A DNA stretch of 44,237 bases from Criibacterium bergeronii (GTDB taxonomy: Bacteria > Bacillota > Clostridia > Peptostreptococcales > Filifactoraceae), in assembly GCF_001693775.2 (NCBI RefSeq), contig NZ_MBEW02000014.1, positions 1 to 44,237 of the forward strand, written 5' to 3'. The notes beneath the pieces were generated by a model. The model saw only the letters and a program-made list of their open reading frames with translations, had not been told where the DNA came from and did not search any database. A program made the translations under genes and the position numbers. Below, one piece after another: positions 18,467-26,814 of the stretch (the first letter of the stretch is position 1; each line of letters begins with the position of its first letter).

Positions 18467-19162
18467 ATGAAAATTCTTGTAACTTTTATTACGCATAGTA
18501 CATTTAAAATAGAGCTGGAAGATAGGGTTTTGGTGTTTGATTATTTTAAAAATGAATTACCTCTTGAGGAGGGCAAACCGATTTATTTTTTCACTTCACA
18601 TTCCCATTCAGACCACTATTGTACAAAGATATTTGATTTTTATGAACAGGCGGAAAAATATATACTATCTGATGATGTGAGTAGCGATGGTTTTGAAAAG
18701 TTTAAGGATAAAGTGGTTATAGTAAAGCCAAATGAACAATATAAAATAGACGATATGAGAGTAGAAACTCTTTTATCTACAGATTTAGGAGTTGCTTATG
18801 TAATTGAGCTTGGCGGTAAAGTTATATTTTTTGCCGGCGATTTAAATGACTGGTACTGGGAAATGGAGGATAATGAGCAGCAGAGGATAACAATGCACGA
18901 AATGTTTACTAAACAGCTTGATAAGCTAAGGGGTAAAAAAATAGATTTAGCATTTTTTCTTGTAGACCCAAGACAAGCAGGGCAATATGACCTTGGAGGC
19001 AAACAAGTGCTGGAGTTAGAGCCTAGATATTTTATGCCAATGCACTTTTGGGGAAACTACGATATTACTAAAAAATTCAAAAAAGAGTATGAAAAAGTTT
19101 ATCCTAATACGAAAATTTTTGAAATAACAAGGGAATATGAGGTATTTGAAATTAATCTTTAG
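18467..19162 (+). CDS. MBL-fold metallo-hydrolase
   Basis: The 231-residue protein carries the metallo-beta-lactamase metal motif HSHSDH at 45-50, an early THST (His10), an FAGDLND aspartate and a late MPMHFWG histidine. This is the pattern of UlaG-like cytoplasmic hydrolases, which bind two metal ions. Members act on phosphodiesters, lactones or nucleotides, so no substrate can be assigned. Start ATG 18467 follows AAAGGA. There is no signal peptide. Codon use and direction match the neighbours, and it is probably a single-gene unit. Confidence 0.85.
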   Translation: MKILVTFITHSTFKIELEDRVLVFDYFKNELPLEEGKPIYFFTSHSHSDHYCTKIFDFYEQAEKYILSDDVSSDGFEKFKDKVVIVKPNEQYKIDDMRVETLLSTDLGVAYVIELGGKVIFFAGDLNDWYWEMEDNEQQRITMHEMFTKQLDKLRGKKIDLAFFLVDPRQAGQYDLGGKQVLELEPRYFMPMHFWGNYDITKKFKKEYEKVYPNTKIFEITREYEVFEINL

Positions 19163-19268
19163 GTATTAAAATAAAATATTAATTTATTTATAAAATATGT
19201 GAAAAAATTGAAAAAGATGGTATATATTAATTAGGATTTAAAATAATAAAAAAATCGGGAGGAAGAAA

Positions 19269-19511
19269 ATGAGAAAAAATGACGATATGAATTTATTTGC
19301 AGTGTTAGGTGCAACAGTAATCGGCACAGTTATAGGTGTTGCAGTAGGACTTTTAGTAGCTCCTAAGGCTGGCGAAGAGTTTAGAGGTGACATAGCAAGT
19401 GGCACTAAGGATTTAGTTAAAAAAGCAAAGAGTAAAAGAGATTCCTTCTTAGAAGATTTTGATGACCACGTTGAAGAAGTAGGAGACCTAGTTTCTGATA
19501 TTACTAAATAA
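19269..19511 (+). CDS. YtxH-like small membrane protein
   Basis: The 80-residue protein has one N-terminal membrane helix rich in Gly, Ala and Val (about 9-31), followed directly by the LLVAPKAGEEFR motif that defines the YtxH family, and a charged helical tail. It starts at ATG 19269 after GGGAGGAAG. Family members are often linked to stress responses in Firmicutes, but no biochemical role is established. A terminator follows at 19553-19588, so it is monocistronic. Confidence 0.88.
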   Translation: MRKNDDMNLFAVLGATVIGTVIGVAVGLLVAPKAGEEFRGDIASGTKDLVKKAKSKRDSFLEDFDDHVEEVGDLVSDITK

Positions 19512-19552
19512 TAGTTTTTAAGCTCAAATTTGATAAAACAGAATAAAAGTTG

Positions 19553-19588
19553 AAAAATATCCGATAGATTTATCTTCGGATATTTTTT
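19553..19588 (+). terminator. Terminator after the ytxH-like gene
   Basis: AAAAATATCCGA (19553-19564) pairs with TCGGATATTTTT (19576-19587) around an 11-base loop, and the right arm continues as a T-run. Confidence 0.85.
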
Positions 19589-19626
19589 ACATATACCTTT
19601 TACAGTTATTGCTTATAGGAGATAAT

Positions 19627-21078
19627 ATGAACGGGTTAATTTTACAAGCGTTTGAATGGTATTTACCAAATGATGGCAATCATTATAATTATTTGAAGTC
19701 ACAGCTTGATTATTTTAAAGAGCTGGGCATAACTGCATTATGGTTACCGCCATTTTGCAAGGCATTTGGCTTAAATGATGTAGGATACGGGATATATGAT
19801 TTGTACGATTTGGGAGAATTTGACCAAAAAGGTGGAATTCGTACAAAGTATGGCACAAAAGAGGAATTAATAAGTCTTATTGATAAAGCACATGAAAAGG
19901 GGATTAAGGTTTATGGTGATTTTGTACTCAATCACAAGGCTGGGGCAGATGAGACACAGCTTTTTAAGGCTGTAAAGGTTGACAGCAACGACAGAACAAA
20001 AGATATAGAACCGCCAAAAGATATAAAGGGTTGGACTAAATTTACATTCACCGGCAGAAAAGGTAAGTGTAGTGATTTTAAATGGTCTTTTGAGCATTTT
20101 TCAGGAGTTGACTATGATGATATCACAAAAGAAAAAGCGATATTTAGAATTCTTGGTGAAAATAAGTATTGGAATGAAAATGTCTCAAAAGAAAAAGGTA
20201 ATTTTGATTATCTGATGTTTGCAGATATCGACCACGACCATCCGGCAGTAGTTGAAGAGTTGAAAAGATGGGCTAAATGGGTTATAAATGAAACTAAAAT
20301 CGATGGTATACGTTATGACGCCATGAAACATATTGACGGTGCATTTTTGAATGATTTTACTGACTTCATCCTTAATGAAGTAAAAAGTGATATGTATTTC
20401 GTTGGTGAATATTGGGAAAACAGCCAAGAAAAGCTGGTTAATTTTATAGAGCATACCAAGGATAACATAGATTTATTTGATGTTACCTTGCATTTTAGGT
20501 TATTTGATGCAGGTTGGAAAAAAGAAAAATTTGATTTGAGGACATTATTTGACAATTCACTTGAGTCACAAAGAAGTATGAGTGCAGTAACTTTTGTAGA
20601 CAATCATGACTCCCAGCAGGGGCAGGCATTGGAGTCTTGGGTGGTGGAGGATTTTAAGCAAACTGCCTATGCAATCATACTTCTTAGACTTACAGGGTAT
20701 CCTTGTGTATTTTTTGGTGATTTATTTGGAATTGGTGATAAGAGCCTTTATAGCGGGATTGGTGACAAAATAATTCCGTTAATGGAGCTTAGACGTGATT
20801 ATGCTTACGGAGAAGAAAGGCTTTATATGCAAGAGCCAAATGCAATAGGATTTACAAGACTTGGCGATGAAGAGCATCAAGGTAGTATTGCTGTAGCAAT
20901 CAGCAACAATGGCGATAAATTTGTGCGTATGAATGTTGGCAAAAATAAAGCAGGCAAAATCTACTATGATTATCTTCAAAACCATTTAGGTGAGATAACT
21001 ATTGATGAAAACGGAGATGGAGATTTTCCGGTATACAATAAATCAGTTTCCGTTTGGGTAGAAAAATTAAACGGATAA
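19627..21078 (+). CDS. Cytoplasmic alpha-amylase (GH13)
   Basis: The enzyme hydrolyses alpha-1,4 links in starch, glycogen or maltodextrins. The start is ATG 19627 with AGGAG at 19617-19621; an earlier in-frame TTG at 19609 would put the ribosome binding site inside the gene. All four conserved GH13 regions are present: DFVLNHK, GIRYDAMKH with the nucleophile Asp231, VGEYWE with the acid/base Glu261, and FVDNHDSQ with Asp328. The 483 residues lack a signal peptide, so it acts inside the cell, probably on stored glycogen or imported dextrins. Length and the opening NGLILQAFEWYLP match the Bacillus liquefying-amylase-like cytoplasmic group (GH13 subfamily 5). No transporter or other glycogen gene is next to it. 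Confidence 0.93.
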   Translation: MNGLILQAFEWYLPNDGNHYNYLKSQLDYFKELGITALWLPPFCKAFGLNDVGYGIYDLYDLGEFDQKGGIRTKYGTKEELISLIDKAHEKGIKVYGDFVLNHKAGADETQLFKAVKVDSNDRTKDIEPPKDIKGWTKFTFTGRKGKCSDFKWSFEHFSGVDYDDITKEKAIFRILGENKYWNENVSKEKGNFDYLMFADIDHDHPAVVEELKRWAKWVINETKIDGIRYDAMKHIDGAFLNDFTDFILNEVKSDMYFVGEYWENSQEKLVNFIEHTKDNIDLFDVTLHFRLFDAGWKKEKFDLRTLFDNSLESQRSMSAVTFVDNHDSQQGQALESWVVEDFKQTAYAIILLRLTGYPCVFFGDLFGIGDKSLYSGIGDKIIPLMELRRDYAYGEERLYMQEPNAIGFTRLGDEEHQGSIAVAISNNGDKFVRMNVGKNKAGKIYYDYLQNHLGEITIDENGDGDFPVYNKSVSVWVEKLNG

Positions 21079-21121
21079 TAAAATTTTTCTAATGCAAATT
21101 CAGTGCATATTGGCGAATGTA

Positions 21122-21149
21122 TTGCGAACAGCAATCAAAATATTATATA
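21122..21149 (+). promoter_or_regulatory. Possible promoter of the toxin-antitoxin remnant
   Basis: TTGCGA (21122-21127) and TATATA (21144-21149) are 16 bases apart, 25 bases before the antitoxin ATG. The fit is moderate. Confidence 0.35.
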
Positions 21150-21174
21150 AAATAAGAGAAAAGGAGTGATTAAG

Positions 21175-21482
21175 ATGCCAAGAACATCAAATATTTATGT
21201 GAGAGTAGAGCCGAATATTAAACAACAGGCGGAAAAAATACTTGAAAAACTGGGGGATACCTATGTCTAATGCAGTATCAATTTTTTTTCAGACAGGTAA
21301 TCATGCAAAACGGATTACCATTTGATGTAAAATTGACAAATCAAAAACCTATTATTTTGTCAGATTTAACTCAAGAAATATTTAATAAAGAAATGTTAAA
21401 AGCACATGATGATTTTGAGAATGGCAGAGTATTTAGTGTAGATGAAGTTGAAAATGATTTAAATGATGAGCTTGAAAAATGA
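21175..21482 (+). pseudogene. RelB/DinJ-type antitoxin gene broken by two +1 shifts
   Basis: From ATG 21175 (AAGGAG at 21161-21166) the frame reads MPRTSNIYVRVEPNIKQQAE, the ribbon-helix-helix start of RelB/DinJ antitoxins, and then stops after 32 codons. Removing one G from the five-G run at 21252-21256 restores the family continuation LGIPMSNAVSIFF. Removing one T from the eight-T run at 21282-21289 then joins it to RQVIMQNGLPFDVKL and on to the normal end at 21482. So the gene differs from an intact antitoxin of about 101 residues by one extra base in each of two homopolymers. This is either true decay, sequencing error at homopolymers, or slippage. Its last codons overlap the toxin start by four bases (ATGA), the usual arrangement. 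Confidence 0.8.
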
Positions 21483-21794
21483 AATATAAAATAATATTTT
21501 CAGAAAATGCGAAAGAAGATTTATTATGTATTAAAAGGTATATTAAGAGATGAATTACTTTCACCAAGCATAGCAGAAAAATTATCAACTAAATTAATTT
21601 TTGCAATTAAAACTTTGGGTGAAATGCCTATGAGGTGCAGTTTATGCGAGTACGAACAATGGAGGAAACTAGGGCTTAGATTTTTATCTGTAGACAATTA
21701 TTTAGTTTTTTATTTGCCGGATGAAAAACATAAAATTGTAAAGATATATCGTATTATTTATGGTAGACGAGACATTGAAAATCAATTAAAATAA
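21479..21794 (+). pseudogene. RelE/ParE-type toxin gene with a +1 frameshift
   Basis: ATG 21479 overlaps the antitoxin stop and opens MKYKIIFSENAKEDLLCIKR, the typical first strand and helix of RelE/ParE toxins. This frame stops at 21551. The following frame, open from 21507 to 21794, continues with DELLSPSIAEKLS and ends in LFYLPDEKHKIVKIYRIIYG then RRD, the family's C-terminal strands and catalytic-region residues. Dropping one base around 21544-21549 joins both parts into a protein of about 104 residues. The break lies outside a homopolymer, which argues for real decay. RelE-type toxins cut mRNA at ribosomes while ParE-type toxins poison gyrase; I cannot separate them here. The helicase-exonuclease gene begins 41 bases later. 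Confidence 0.78.
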
Positions 21795-21835
21795 AAGTAA
21801 TGCAATAATCTAAGCGGTAAAAAAGGAGCTAATTT

Positions 21836-24382
21836 ATGAACAGTAATTCCAAAATAAAATTTACTGATGAACAGCAGGCAGTAATCAACATAAATTCAGG
21901 GATAAATCTAGTCTTAGCACCGGCTGGCAGCGGTAAAACTCAGCTATTATCAAAAAGGGTAATAGAGGCACTTAACAATGGTCACGATAATACCAAAATG
22001 GCTTGTCTAACCTTCACAGTAAAAGCAGGCAAAGAAATGCTTGACAGAGTAAATGAAGAGTGCCCTGACAGTAAAGTCACTATTGGAAATGTGCACAGCG
22101 TATGCTACAGCCTACTAAAAAAAGAAGGCGAAATAGATTTTGACGCACAGGTGCTTGAGGACAGCGACCAAAAAGATATTATGAGAAATATCATGCTACA
22201 ATCAGGTATGCAAATAAGCAAAAATTATAAATCAGAGCCATATATTAATTCATATAAAGTAGAAGATTTGCTAAATCTTTCCACCTACATAGACAGAAAA
22301 TCAAAAAAATTTCCACAAACACATTTGATAGATATAATTGGTTCGAATCTTGGTAGCCTAATTTACAATAAATTAGTATTATCGGTAATACAAAAATACA
22401 TAGAGCAAAAAAAAGAAAATAAATACTTAGATTTTGATGACATACTCACCTATGCCTATTTGTGGGTTAAAAATTCAAACGGAAAATCAAAAACCTATGA
22501 TTGGTTGCAAATAGACGAGGTTCAGGACTTAAATCAAATACAGTTTGACATAATAGATGGACTTTGCACTGATGACGCTACAGTAGTTTATTTTGGTGAT
22601 TACAACCAAGCTATATATGGCTTTATGGGAGCTAGCCGAGAGTCTAAAACAATGCTTGAGAAAAAATCTGAGGGTAATGTTTTTTATCTCACACAAAATT
22701 TCCGCTCACCACGTTATCTGATGGATTTATACAACAAGTATTTAAGTGAAAATAATATGAGCGATAAAAAAGAGGCATTTTCTAAAAATTTATGCGAAAA
22801 GCCGGAGTTTGCCTTAACTATGTTTAAATGCACAAAATACAATCAGTATGACTTGATAGCAAGGGAGATTATTCCTTGGCTAATAAAAAAGGTTACCGCT
22901 CAGAATGAAAAGATAGCACTATTAGTAAATAGAAATTTGACAGCACAAATTTTGTCAGATAGGCTAAAAGGAGTAAACATCGACCATTTCAGAATATCAG
23001 GCTATGATATGTTTGAAAGAACCACAGCTAAATCGCTGATGTCATTTTTGCAGATAGTAAATGACAGTGCAGGAAGAGCCTCTATTGTAAGGCTCTTATA
23101 TTCACAACACATTATAGATACACTTAAAAACAGCGAAAACTTTGTAAAAGAAGCCTATGATAACTCCACCGATTTGATAGAGCTGCTTGAGAACAATAAC
23201 ACTACTAAGCTTGAGGCTTTTTTTGCAAAGGCAAGCACTAGAGATATTGTTGTCTTTGATACTGAGACCACAGGACTTGATACCTTAAATGACGATGTTA
23301 TACAAATAGCAGCAGTTAGAATACGTGAAGGCAAAAAGGCTGGAGAAGTGGACATCTATATTAATACGGATAAAGATATATCCGCAACTCAAAAAGTGCA
23401 CAAAATAACTAGAGAAAAGCTTGATAGCGATGGAGTATCTCACAAAGATGGTATACAGCAATTTATAGATTTTTGTGGCGAAAATTCTATCTTAGTTGCT
23501 CACAATTTGAATTACGACTTTAACATTCTAACCCAAAATTATAAAAGATATGTAAGTGAAGCTCTTGCATTTGCAGATGTATTAGGGGGAAAAGAAAACT
23601 TTTTTGACTCACTAACATTTGTAAGACAAATCTACCCGAAATCAAAAAATAAGGACTTAAAAAATTATAAGCTGGAAACTTTACTTGACTATCTCAAATT
23701 GGAGGGAGAAAACAATCATAATGCCCTATTTGACACTAGAGCCACTGCCAATCTTGTGATTAGACTACTTAAAGATGGCAAACAGACAACCGCAGTCCAA
23801 AAGTCATTTATCTTAGAAAATGATAAAAAAATTCAAAGAATTTATCAAAAACTAAATCCTTTATTTGAGCAGACCTTGCCATTACTTAACACAAATATGA
23901 GCCTAGAGGATTTTTCTAAAAAATATATTGATATACTATACAATTCAAATAATGACAAAAGTGATAAAGAGACGATTGAAAAAGACAAAAAAGAAATGGA
24001 AAAGCTGTTTACCTATTTCAAGAAAAAAATTGACACTACAGAAAATCAAAATATCCCATTAAAATATAAAATAGACAAATTTTTATCATCAAACTACAAC
24101 TTCACTGAGGTAGACCTATTGGTAGGAGATGAAAAAGTAATAATATCCACAGTCCATAAAGCCAAAGGACTTGAGTTTGATAATGTTATAATTACAGATG
24201 GCTCTGCTTATAATTCTTATGGCGATAATGACAGAAAATTGTATGTCGCAATGACGAGGGCACAAAAAAGACTAATAGTTACAATGCCGTACGAAAGCAA
24301 TAATTGCTTGATTAATAAAGTAAAAGATTGTTTTACCTTGCAGGATTGTACAAAAGCAGACGAATTCAAATATAAAATCTAA
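21836..24382 (+). CDS. UvrD-type helicase with an inserted DnaQ-like exonuclease
   Basis: The 848-residue protein is an SF1 helicase split by a nuclease domain. Helicase motifs before the insert: Walker A APAGSGKT (28-35), LTFTVKAGKEM, DEVQDLN near 226, GDYNQAIYGF and NFRSPRYL. Residues about 470-645 are a DEDDh exonuclease with all residues in place: D478 and E480 in FDTETTGLD, AHNLNYDFN, and HNALFDT with H628 and D633. The helicase then resumes with STVHKAKGLEFDNV near 770 and VAMTRAQKR near 804. It probably unwinds DNA 3'-5' and trims one strand. ATG 21836 follows AAGGAG closely. It lies directly after the broken toxin-antitoxin pair, with which it may once have been co-transferred. Its role, repair or defence, is unproven. 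Confidence 0.9.
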   Translation: MNSNSKIKFTDEQQAVININSGINLVLAPAGSGKTQLLSKRVIEALNNGHDNTKMACLTFTVKAGKEMLDRVNEECPDSKVTIGNVHSVCYSLLKKEGEIDFDAQVLEDSDQKDIMRNIMLQSGMQISKNYKSEPYINSYKVEDLLNLSTYIDRKSKKFPQTHLIDIIGSNLGSLIYNKLVLSVIQKYIEQKKENKYLDFDDILTYAYLWVKNSNGKSKTYDWLQIDEVQDLNQIQFDIIDGLCTDDATVVYFGDYNQAIYGFMGASRESKTMLEKKSEGNVFYLTQNFRSPRYLMDLYNKYLSENNMSDKKEAFSKNLCEKPEFALTMFKCTKYNQYDLIAREIIPWLIKKVTAQNEKIALLVNRNLTAQILSDRLKGVNIDHFRISGYDMFERTTAKSLMSFLQIVNDSAGRASIVRLLYSQHIIDTLKNSENFVKEAYDNSTDLIELLENNNTTKLEAFFAKASTRDIVVFDTETTGLDTLNDDVIQIAAVRIREGKKAGEVDIYINTDKDISATQKVHKITREKLDSDGVSHKDGIQQFIDFCGENSILVAHNLNYDFNILTQNYKRYVSEALAFADVLGGKENFFDSLTFVRQIYPKSKNKDLKNYKLETLLDYLKLEGENNHNALFDTRATANLVIRLLKDGKQTTAVQKSFILENDKKIQRIYQKLNPLFEQTLPLLNTNMSLEDFSKKYIDILYNSNNDKSDKETIEKDKKEMEKLFTYFKKKIDTTENQNIPLKYKIDKFLSSNYNFTEVDLLVGDEKVIISTVHKAKGLEFDNVIITDGSAYNSYGDNDRKLYVAMTRAQKRLIVTMPYESNNCLINKVKDCFTLQDCTKADEFKYKI

Positions 24383-24462
24383 TATATACAATTAGCCCAT
24401 AAACAACTTATAGTAACGCATAAACCTTAAATAAAAAGTGGATTTTAAATTCTTATTTTGTG

Positions 24463-24471
24463 TGCTATAAT
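24463..24471 (+). promoter_or_regulatory. Extended -10 promoter element upstream of rex
   Basis: TGCTATAAT at 24463-24471 is a full match to the extended -10 box; the -35 region is weak. It lies about 100 bases before rex, leaving a leader in which no clear Rex operator was found. Confidence 0.4.
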
Positions 24472-24569
24472 ATTAAAAGACAAGAAAAAATTTTGAACTT
24501 CATATGGTATCGTTTGTCGTTAACTTTAAATATATAATAATTTAATCTATTCGTTGACAAAGGACTTAC

Positions 24570-25205
24570 ATGAATAAGGATAAGTATATTTCTTTTAATG
24601 TGATTAGAAGACTACCAAAATATCATAGCTACCTTGCAGACCTCAAAGAAAAAGGAGTGAGCAAAGTCTCCTCAAAGGAGCTTAGTAAAATCACAGGCTT
24701 TACCGCCTCACAAATACGCCAAGATTTAAACAATTTTGGCGGCTTTGGCATACAAGGCACAGGATATGAGGTTGAAGGGCTATATACAGAGCTATCTCAG
24801 ATTTTAGGACTAAATTCTACGCTAAGTGCAGTCATATTTGGAGCAGGAAATCTAGGTCACGCTATAGCAAATTATACAGGCTTTAACAAATTTGACATAA
24901 ATATAAAGGCTATATTTGACGTAAATAAGGATATGATAGGCAGAAAAATAAAAAATACTATAGTAATGGATTTAAAGGACGCAAAAAAGTACATAGACGA
25001 CAACAAAGTTAAAATAGCAATAATCTGTACTCCAAAAGATGCAGTCTCAGGAGTGGTAGATATAATAAATAAAACAAAAATAAAAGGAGTTTGGAATTTT
25101 GCACCAACAGATTTGAAATTAAATAAAAACATCAAAGTAGAAAGTGTTAATTTGCTAAACTCTCTTTTTGTGCTGTCCTATCTAGTAAAAGCAAATGATA
25201 TGTAG
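24570..25205 (+). CDS. rex: Redox-sensing transcriptional repressor Rex
   Basis: This 211-residue protein has the N-terminal winged helix of Rex (SSKELSKITGFTASQIRQDL then NNFGGFG, the family hallmark) and a Rossmann domain with the NAD-binding glycine loop FGAGNLG at about 91-97. Rex senses the NADH/NAD+ ratio and represses fermentation and hydrogen or energy genes when NADH is low. The GYEVEGLYTEL linker and the C-terminal swapped helix are present, so it looks complete. ATG 24570 was chosen for its match to the family N-terminus; the upstream ribosome binding site is AAAGGA. It is separated from the HD-domain gene by 159 bases. Confidence 0.95.
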   Translation: MNKDKYISFNVIRRLPKYHSYLADLKEKGVSKVSSKELSKITGFTASQIRQDLNNFGGFGIQGTGYEVEGLYTELSQILGLNSTLSAVIFGAGNLGHAIANYTGFNKFDINIKAIFDVNKDMIGRKIKNTIVMDLKDAKKYIDDNKVKIAIICTPKDAVSGVVDIINKTKIKGVWNFAPTDLKLNKNIKVESVNLLNSLFVLSYLVKANDM

Positions 25206-25364
25206 CTTTATACCAATGTAAGTGGTAGCTATGTTTGCTAAAAAATTAATCAGTAAGGGCGAACTAAGTCTGCCCGTAAGATATACAATAAATTTTTTGT
25301 ATTTAAATTTAAAAACAATCCAATAAATTGTAAATTCAATCTTAAACAACTTTAAGAGGTTAAG

Positions 25365-26645
25365 ATGAGCCAAATATTTGTTAGAGACGCAATACACAGC
25401 GATATAGTCATAGATAAAAAAATGCAAGAAATCATTGACACACCTGAGTTTCAAAGATTGCACCGTATACACCAGCTTAGTTGTGACTACATGGTTTTTC
25501 CTACGGCTACCCACACAAGATTTTCACATTCCATAGGCACATATCACGCCATGAAAAAGCTTATAGCACATTTTGAGCAGCAGCTTAAAGAAATCGGCTA
25601 TGAAGTAAAACAAGAGGACAAGACCTTGGCTTATGTGGCGGCACTGTTGCACGACCTAGGACATGGAGCTTATTCCCATGCCTTTGAAAGAATATTTGAA
25701 ATACAAGCTCACGAGCAGTGGACAGTGGATATCATAAGCAGTCCTGACACAAAAATCCATAAAAAGCTGGTAGAAAATTATGGGCAGGATTTTATAAAAA
25801 AACTCTGCGATGTAATTTCTAAATCCTATAAAAACGATAAAAATTCGCATATATTCAGCATAATAGCCACACTAATAAGCTCTCAGACAGATGCGGATAG
25901 AATGGACTATTTGCTCAGAGACTCATATTTTACAAAAGTTAGCAATGGAGTTTACGATATAGATAGACTCATAAAATCATTTGGAGTAGAAGAGATAGAC
26001 GGCGAGCTAAAAATCTATGTAAACGAAAAATATATGTCTACATTAGAAGAATATGTCCTTGCAAGATATTTCATGCACAAGGAAGTGTATCAGCATACAA
26101 CAAAAAAACACTTTGAAGACATACTAATTATGATATTTAAGCGAGCAAAAGAGCTATTAGAAAAAGATAAGCACTGCATATATTGCGATGAAATATTAAG
26201 AAATATTTATTTGAACGGCTCAATAAAAGTCGAGCAATATTTGCAAACAGATGACAGCTATTTTAATTACCACATACTCAAGTGGAGTAGATGTGAGGAT
26301 AAAATATTATCATTTTTGTCAAACTGTTTTTTAAATAGAGGAAAGTTTGACGTAGAAATCAGAAATTCAAAAGTGCCAAAAAATATTCAGGAAAAATTTG
26401 ATAAACTAGGCATAAAAGATATAGAAAATGAATACTTTTACTCAAAATCAGTTAAAGAGTCAAATATCTATGTAGGCGGGAAAAACAGCATTTTAATCAA
26501 AAAAAGCAATACAGGAGAGCTTTGCGATATCACACAAGTATCATTATTGATTAACGATTTTAATAAAAATAAAATGTTTGTGGACGAAAAATTATTTTTA
26601 AGCAGCACACTATTTAAGTATATTTATAATGAAGATTTGATATAG
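25365..26645 (+). CDS. HD-domain phosphohydrolase (dNTPase/SAMHD1-like)
   Basis: The 426-residue protein shows the ordered metal and catalytic residues of SAMHD1-like HD enzymes: FQRLHRIHQL, THTRFSHSIGTYH with His55, LLHDLGHGAYSHAFE with His96 and Asp97, and SQTDADRMDYLLRDSYF with the fourth metal aspartate. The N-terminal arrangement is that of bacterial YwfO-like proteins, some of which hydrolyse dNTPs. ATG 25365 follows AAGAGG. The protein is cytoplasmic. Its place after rex may be chance, as the 159-base gap could hold a separate promoter. A terminator closes the unit at 26702-26732. The chemical family is firm; substrate and regulation are not. Confidence 0.9.
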   Translation: MSQIFVRDAIHSDIVIDKKMQEIIDTPEFQRLHRIHQLSCDYMVFPTATHTRFSHSIGTYHAMKKLIAHFEQQLKEIGYEVKQEDKTLAYVAALLHDLGHGAYSHAFERIFEIQAHEQWTVDIISSPDTKIHKKLVENYGQDFIKKLCDVISKSYKNDKNSHIFSIIATLISSQTDADRMDYLLRDSYFTKVSNGVYDIDRLIKSFGVEEIDGELKIYVNEKYMSTLEEYVLARYFMHKEVYQHTTKKHFEDILIMIFKRAKELLEKDKHCIYCDEILRNIYLNGSIKVEQYLQTDDSYFNYHILKWSRCEDKILSFLSNCFLNRGKFDVEIRNSKVPKNIQEKFDKLGIKDIENEYFYSKSVKESNIYVGGKNSILIKKSNTGELCDITQVSLLINDFNKNKMFVDEKLFLSSTLFKYIYNEDLI

Positions 26646-26701
26646 AACTTAAATGTGCAAACCTTGCTTTCCTAAGTGATATATCCATTAATAAAAGAAC
26701 T

Positions 26702-26732
26702 AAAAAGCCTTTCCGAAACGGAAAGGCTTTTT
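26702..26732. terminator. Bidirectional terminator between the HD gene and hppA
   Basis: AAAAAGCCTTTCCG (26702-26715) pairs perfectly with CGGAAAGGCTTTTT (26719-26732), leaving a 3-base loop. T-runs on both strands suit the converging genes. Confidence 0.9.
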
Positions 26733-26814
26733 GATTATAATAAAAGAATTTATCAAGATTCTTATATTGGATTATATTTTAAAATGTTAGGTGAGTTAAA
26801 AACTAATAGGTTAT

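Noticed and set aside
24480-24569. Possible Rex operator before rex, around TTGTCGTTAAC
   Set aside because: Only one half resembles the TTGTTAA/TTAACAA type site and the second half is missing; not enough for a regulatory call.
25245-25285. Hairpin GGGCGAACT...AGTCTGCCC between rex and the HD gene
   Set aside because: Two mismatches, short stem and no T-run; too weak as a terminator, and copy number cannot be judged from one window.
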